From Malus domestica (Eukaryota > Streptophyta > Magnoliopsida > Rosales > Rosaceae): a stretch of 64,000 bases of DNA. This document shows positions 61,671 to 64,000 of this stretch, in pieces. The number at the start of each line of letters is the position of its first letter. The first letter of the stretch is position 1. Both the position numbers and the translations under genes were made by a program. The notes under the pieces are model-generated. The model was given only the letters and a program-made list of their open reading frames with translations. It had not been told where the DNA came from and did no database searches. Location of the stretch: assembly GCF_042453785.1 (NCBI RefSeq), contig NC_091673.1, positions 3,665,501-3,729,500 of the forward strand, given 5' to 3'.

Positions 61671-61945
61671 GGGTGCGTTTGGTACGCAGACGGGACGAGA
61701 CGGGACGGGACGGAACGAAGGTGTAATTTTTGAAAAAGACATGGGGTATATTTGTCTTAAAATGGTAAAACATTGTGTTCCACAGACGTGGAACAAACCC
61801 GTTCCAGGGGGAGGAGGTGGAACGCAAAAACACCCAAAATCTGTCCCGTGGAACAGCCTGTTCCACCTATTTTTGGCGCACCAAACGCGGGACGGAACGC
61901 CTCGTCCCGTTCCGTCCCGTCCCGTCCCACGTACCAAACGCACCC
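61671..61945. mobile_element. Harbinger/Tourist-type MITE, 275 bp (right of a tandem pair)
   Basis: Ends GGGTGCGTTTGGTACGCAGAC and CCACGTACCAAACGCACCC are inverted. It shares the single TAA at 61668-61670 with its neighbour and has TAA at 61946-61948. The 40-bp ends contain tandem GACGGGAC units. Confidence 0.82.
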
Positions 61946-62139
61946 TAAAGACACCACTTACACAAAAGAGAGACCCTCCTCAAGCAAAAGATCAACTTAG
62001 AGATCAGAAACCAATAACGAAAACATTACAAATAAATGATGTGCGCACAAGACGGTATGCTGCTTCATTAGCTACCATAATACTACCTTCCCACAATTCT
62101 AACTTTTAGATCTTCACACTTTAACGAAAACATTACTTT

Positions 62140-62290
62140 TAGGGATGATTTGGTATTGCTGTGCTTTGTAAAAAATTGTTTCTGTTGTGCTGTGAGAATA
62201 AGCTCATTTTTGCTACTTCAAGTTTTTAGCTTTTTTTTATACCCATATTTTATAAAAACATTTCAGTACCAAACCAGTACCTAATATGAT
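62140..62290. mobile_element. Fragment of the hairpin MITE family found at 16090-16425
   Basis: GGGATGATTTGGTATTGCTG, TGCTGTGAGAATAAGCTC and the closing AGTACCAAACCAGTACC match the 16090 copy's ends and stem. The interior is deleted. Confidence 0.5.
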
Positions 62291-62617
62291 CTAAATTGGG
62301 TTACAACTTCTGATATGGTCTAAATTGTGTTACCAATCTAAGGGTTTGGTCTTCTTGCATTGGTATTTATCAAATCTAAGCCTTTGATCTCACTACTCAC
62401 TAGGATATACCACAAAAGGCATCCACACCGCAGTCAAAAGTCAAACCTACAACCCCCCGGATGCTAAAATTTACCGTTAAGTTTGTAGAAAATCACAGAC
62501 CAATCATCTTATTGCTTACGACTCGTCAACTACAAATTGTGATGTGGGTTCGTCCGTGACGCTCAATACCTCACGGCTAACGTAAATTAACAACAGTCGG
62601 CACATCTTTCACGAAAA

Positions 62618-63402
62618 GGATCCGGCATGATCATTTTCTTAGATATCCCATGATCGTGATCTTTCATTGTACATCGTATGATCAGAAATCATTTTAAAAT
62701 TTAAAATTTAAAATTAAATATAAATAGTAATTTGTGCTAATTATATTAACACCCCACAAATTGTTGAATAAACCCCACAAACTTAATACACCCCACATTT
62801 GCTTTTTCACTTAAAAATTATCTTAATACACCCCACTTACTTTCCCATAATACCCCCACACCCCACATTCTCAATATACATCTTATATTTTGTACATACA
62901 CCCCACATTTCTCAAATCTTATAACACTCATTTTTCATTTTCAGGGATTGAATATAACCATATGAACACTAAAAGATGAATATGAATATAGAAGTTTAAA
63001 TAATGCAGCAAACGCAAAATTAAATAATTATCGATATCATCGAAATCACTAAAACAATGAAAACCATGAAGTCTTATATCATGTGAAGCTCCTGAAACAT
63101 CGATTTCGTGTTCCATTCGTCAAAAACAATTTTTCTTAATCAACATGTTTGATAGTTGAGAATATAAATAATACGCTAAAAGTGATTTGGGGTGTATTTA
63201 TAAATCTTTATTTTTTTTAAACCTAATAAGGTCAAAATTGTCATTGCATAGTGGAGTAAATAAGTCATTTAATATTAAATTTTAATGTGGGGTGCATTCA
63301 ACATTTTGTGGGGTGTTAATATAAAAACCCTTAATAAAAAGTAACTGCACAATATATTATGAATGATCATGATCACTGAATCGTTAGAAAAAGGATCAGG
63401 CG
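62618..63402. mobile_element. GGATCC-type MITE split by a younger insertion
   Basis: 62618-62728 matches the left and central part of the family (AAAAGGATCCGGC, ATCGTGATCTTTCATTGTACATCG, TTAAAATTTAAAATTTAAAA). 63335-63402 matches the right part (ATAAAAAGTAACTGCACAATAT, GAATGATCATGATCACTG, AAAAAGGATC). The ~606 bp between them are foreign. Confidence 0.7.
62729..63334. mobile_element. ~606-bp inverted-repeat element with CACCCCAC iterons, nested in a MITE
   Basis: Ends ATATTAACACCCCACAAATTG and, inverted, CATTTTGTGGGGTGTTAATAT. The left 180 bp carry at least six CCCCAC units spaced irregularly (TACACCCCACATTT type), and the right end has two inverted ones. A short open frame (62928-63116 minus, 62 codons) has no known domain. 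Superfamily not assigned; the target duplication is ambiguous. Confidence 0.65.
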
Positions 63403-63459
63403 ATTATTTCAACGTGTTAATTTAATTTATAATCTATTTTTTTTAATTTAATTATTTTC

Positions 63460-63583
63460 CATTGCGGTTTCGACTTTTCTACTTTTTGGTGAATTACGTT
63501 TGGTGCCAAAACGTTTTTGGGTCCCAATTTTCAAAACCCTCTCCAAATATTGACCTCGCCAATCCTCGTTAATCTTCCTCTGG

Positions 63584-63628
<45 letters not shown>

Positions 63629-64000
63629 ATCGCTGCCTGCTGGCTTCGTCTACGAAGAGCTAGGGTGTCCCCCTTTTCTTTTCCTTGAAAGGTAAGGTTT
63701 GATCTTCTGTATATTTTGTGAAGTTTTCATTTTTCGAGTATGATTCTTTCAATTCATCTGTTTTGGTTGTGTTTACTGGTGGATTGATTGGTTTCTGCTA
63801 ATGGGTTTTATTCAATTATGGTTATCCGAGTGTTTTTAATTCAAGTTAGGGTTAAATCGGTACCCAATTCTCTTCGGCTGTCTTTAAGCTATTGAAATTT
63901 GATTTCTTAAGTTAGGGTTTCTAGTAATTGTCGCTGGAATTTAATTTGGGTGGTGTTGCTTTGATTGGGTGTACGAGAATCCATTGATGTTCGTCACCTG
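63460..64000 (+). other. Probable 5' leader exon and first intron of a gene continuing to the right
   Basis: A CT-rich leader without any ATG up to 63691 is followed by a strong donor GAAAG|GTAAGG and then T-rich, intron-like sequence. This is the usual layout of plant genes with a leader intron. The coding part lies beyond the window, so the product is unknown. Confidence 0.5.
63587..63625. repeat. (CT)n microsatellite in a presumed 5' leader
   Basis: About 19 CT units in the presumed leader exon, 66 bp upstream of its donor site. Confidence 0.95.

Noticed and set aside
61303..62109. Overlapping frames of 140-195 codons on both strands
   Set aside because: They are the palindromic, GC-rich Harbinger MITE pair read in several frames; the Arg/Thr/Gly-rich peptides come from repeated GACGGGAC units.
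1..64000. CRISPR arrays, bacterial operons, phage or virus-derived genes
   Set aside because: None seen. The regular repeats are microsatellites, MITEs or the 34-bp LTR units, and all recognised genes are plant nuclear genes with introns.

Overview
The window is nuclear DNA of a flowering plant. It has intron-rich genes with GT-AG introns, an AT-rich background, long microsatellites and many short transposable elements. The repeat families, especially a hAT-type MITE beginning AGGGAACTTTAACGAAAAG and an Au-like SINE, look like those of Rosaceae such as apple or pear. That assignment is recall-based inference and was not tested.

Two stretches are genic. Left block (1-18,000), all on the minus strand: a prolyl-oligopeptidase-family serine protease cut by the window start, a BSD-domain protein, a secreted root meristem growth factor (RGF/GLV/CLEL) peptide precursor, and a 612-aa plant protein related to those annotated as 'gar2-related'. 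Middle and right block: D-aminoacyl-tRNA deacylase GEK1 (minus) divergent from a translin-family TRAX gene (plus), then an ACT-domain-repeat protein (ACR4/ACR5 type, plus), a possible 90-aa small gene, and a 5' leader exon of another gene running off the right end. For six genes I rebuilt every exon so that phases agree and the CDS length divides by three.

The order RGF, gar2-like, GEK1, TRAX, ACR matches my recollection of the descending Arabidopsis order At2g03830, At2g03810, At2g03800, At2g03780, At2g03730. This is therefore probably a conserved ancestral block with transposon-filled spacers.

The spacers 18.3-27.7 kb, 33.2-52.3 kb and 55.3-63.4 kb are gene-poor and rich in mobile DNA. They hold four copies of a hAT MITE (two with perfect 8-bp target duplications), a 1,024-bp near-perfect palindrome with 9-bp target duplications (Mutator type), a candidate 969-bp Mutator-type element with GC-rich contents, tandem Harbinger-type MITEs sharing TAA, a palindromic GGATCC-MITE family (one copy split by a younger element), and an LTR-like segment whose upstream part has three 34-bp CCAAT plus G-box repeats. 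I found no CRISPR array, rRNA, convincing tRNA, or new multi-gene system. The points most worth checking are two non-GT splice donors in the protease gene, the RGF precursor, and the long hairpin.
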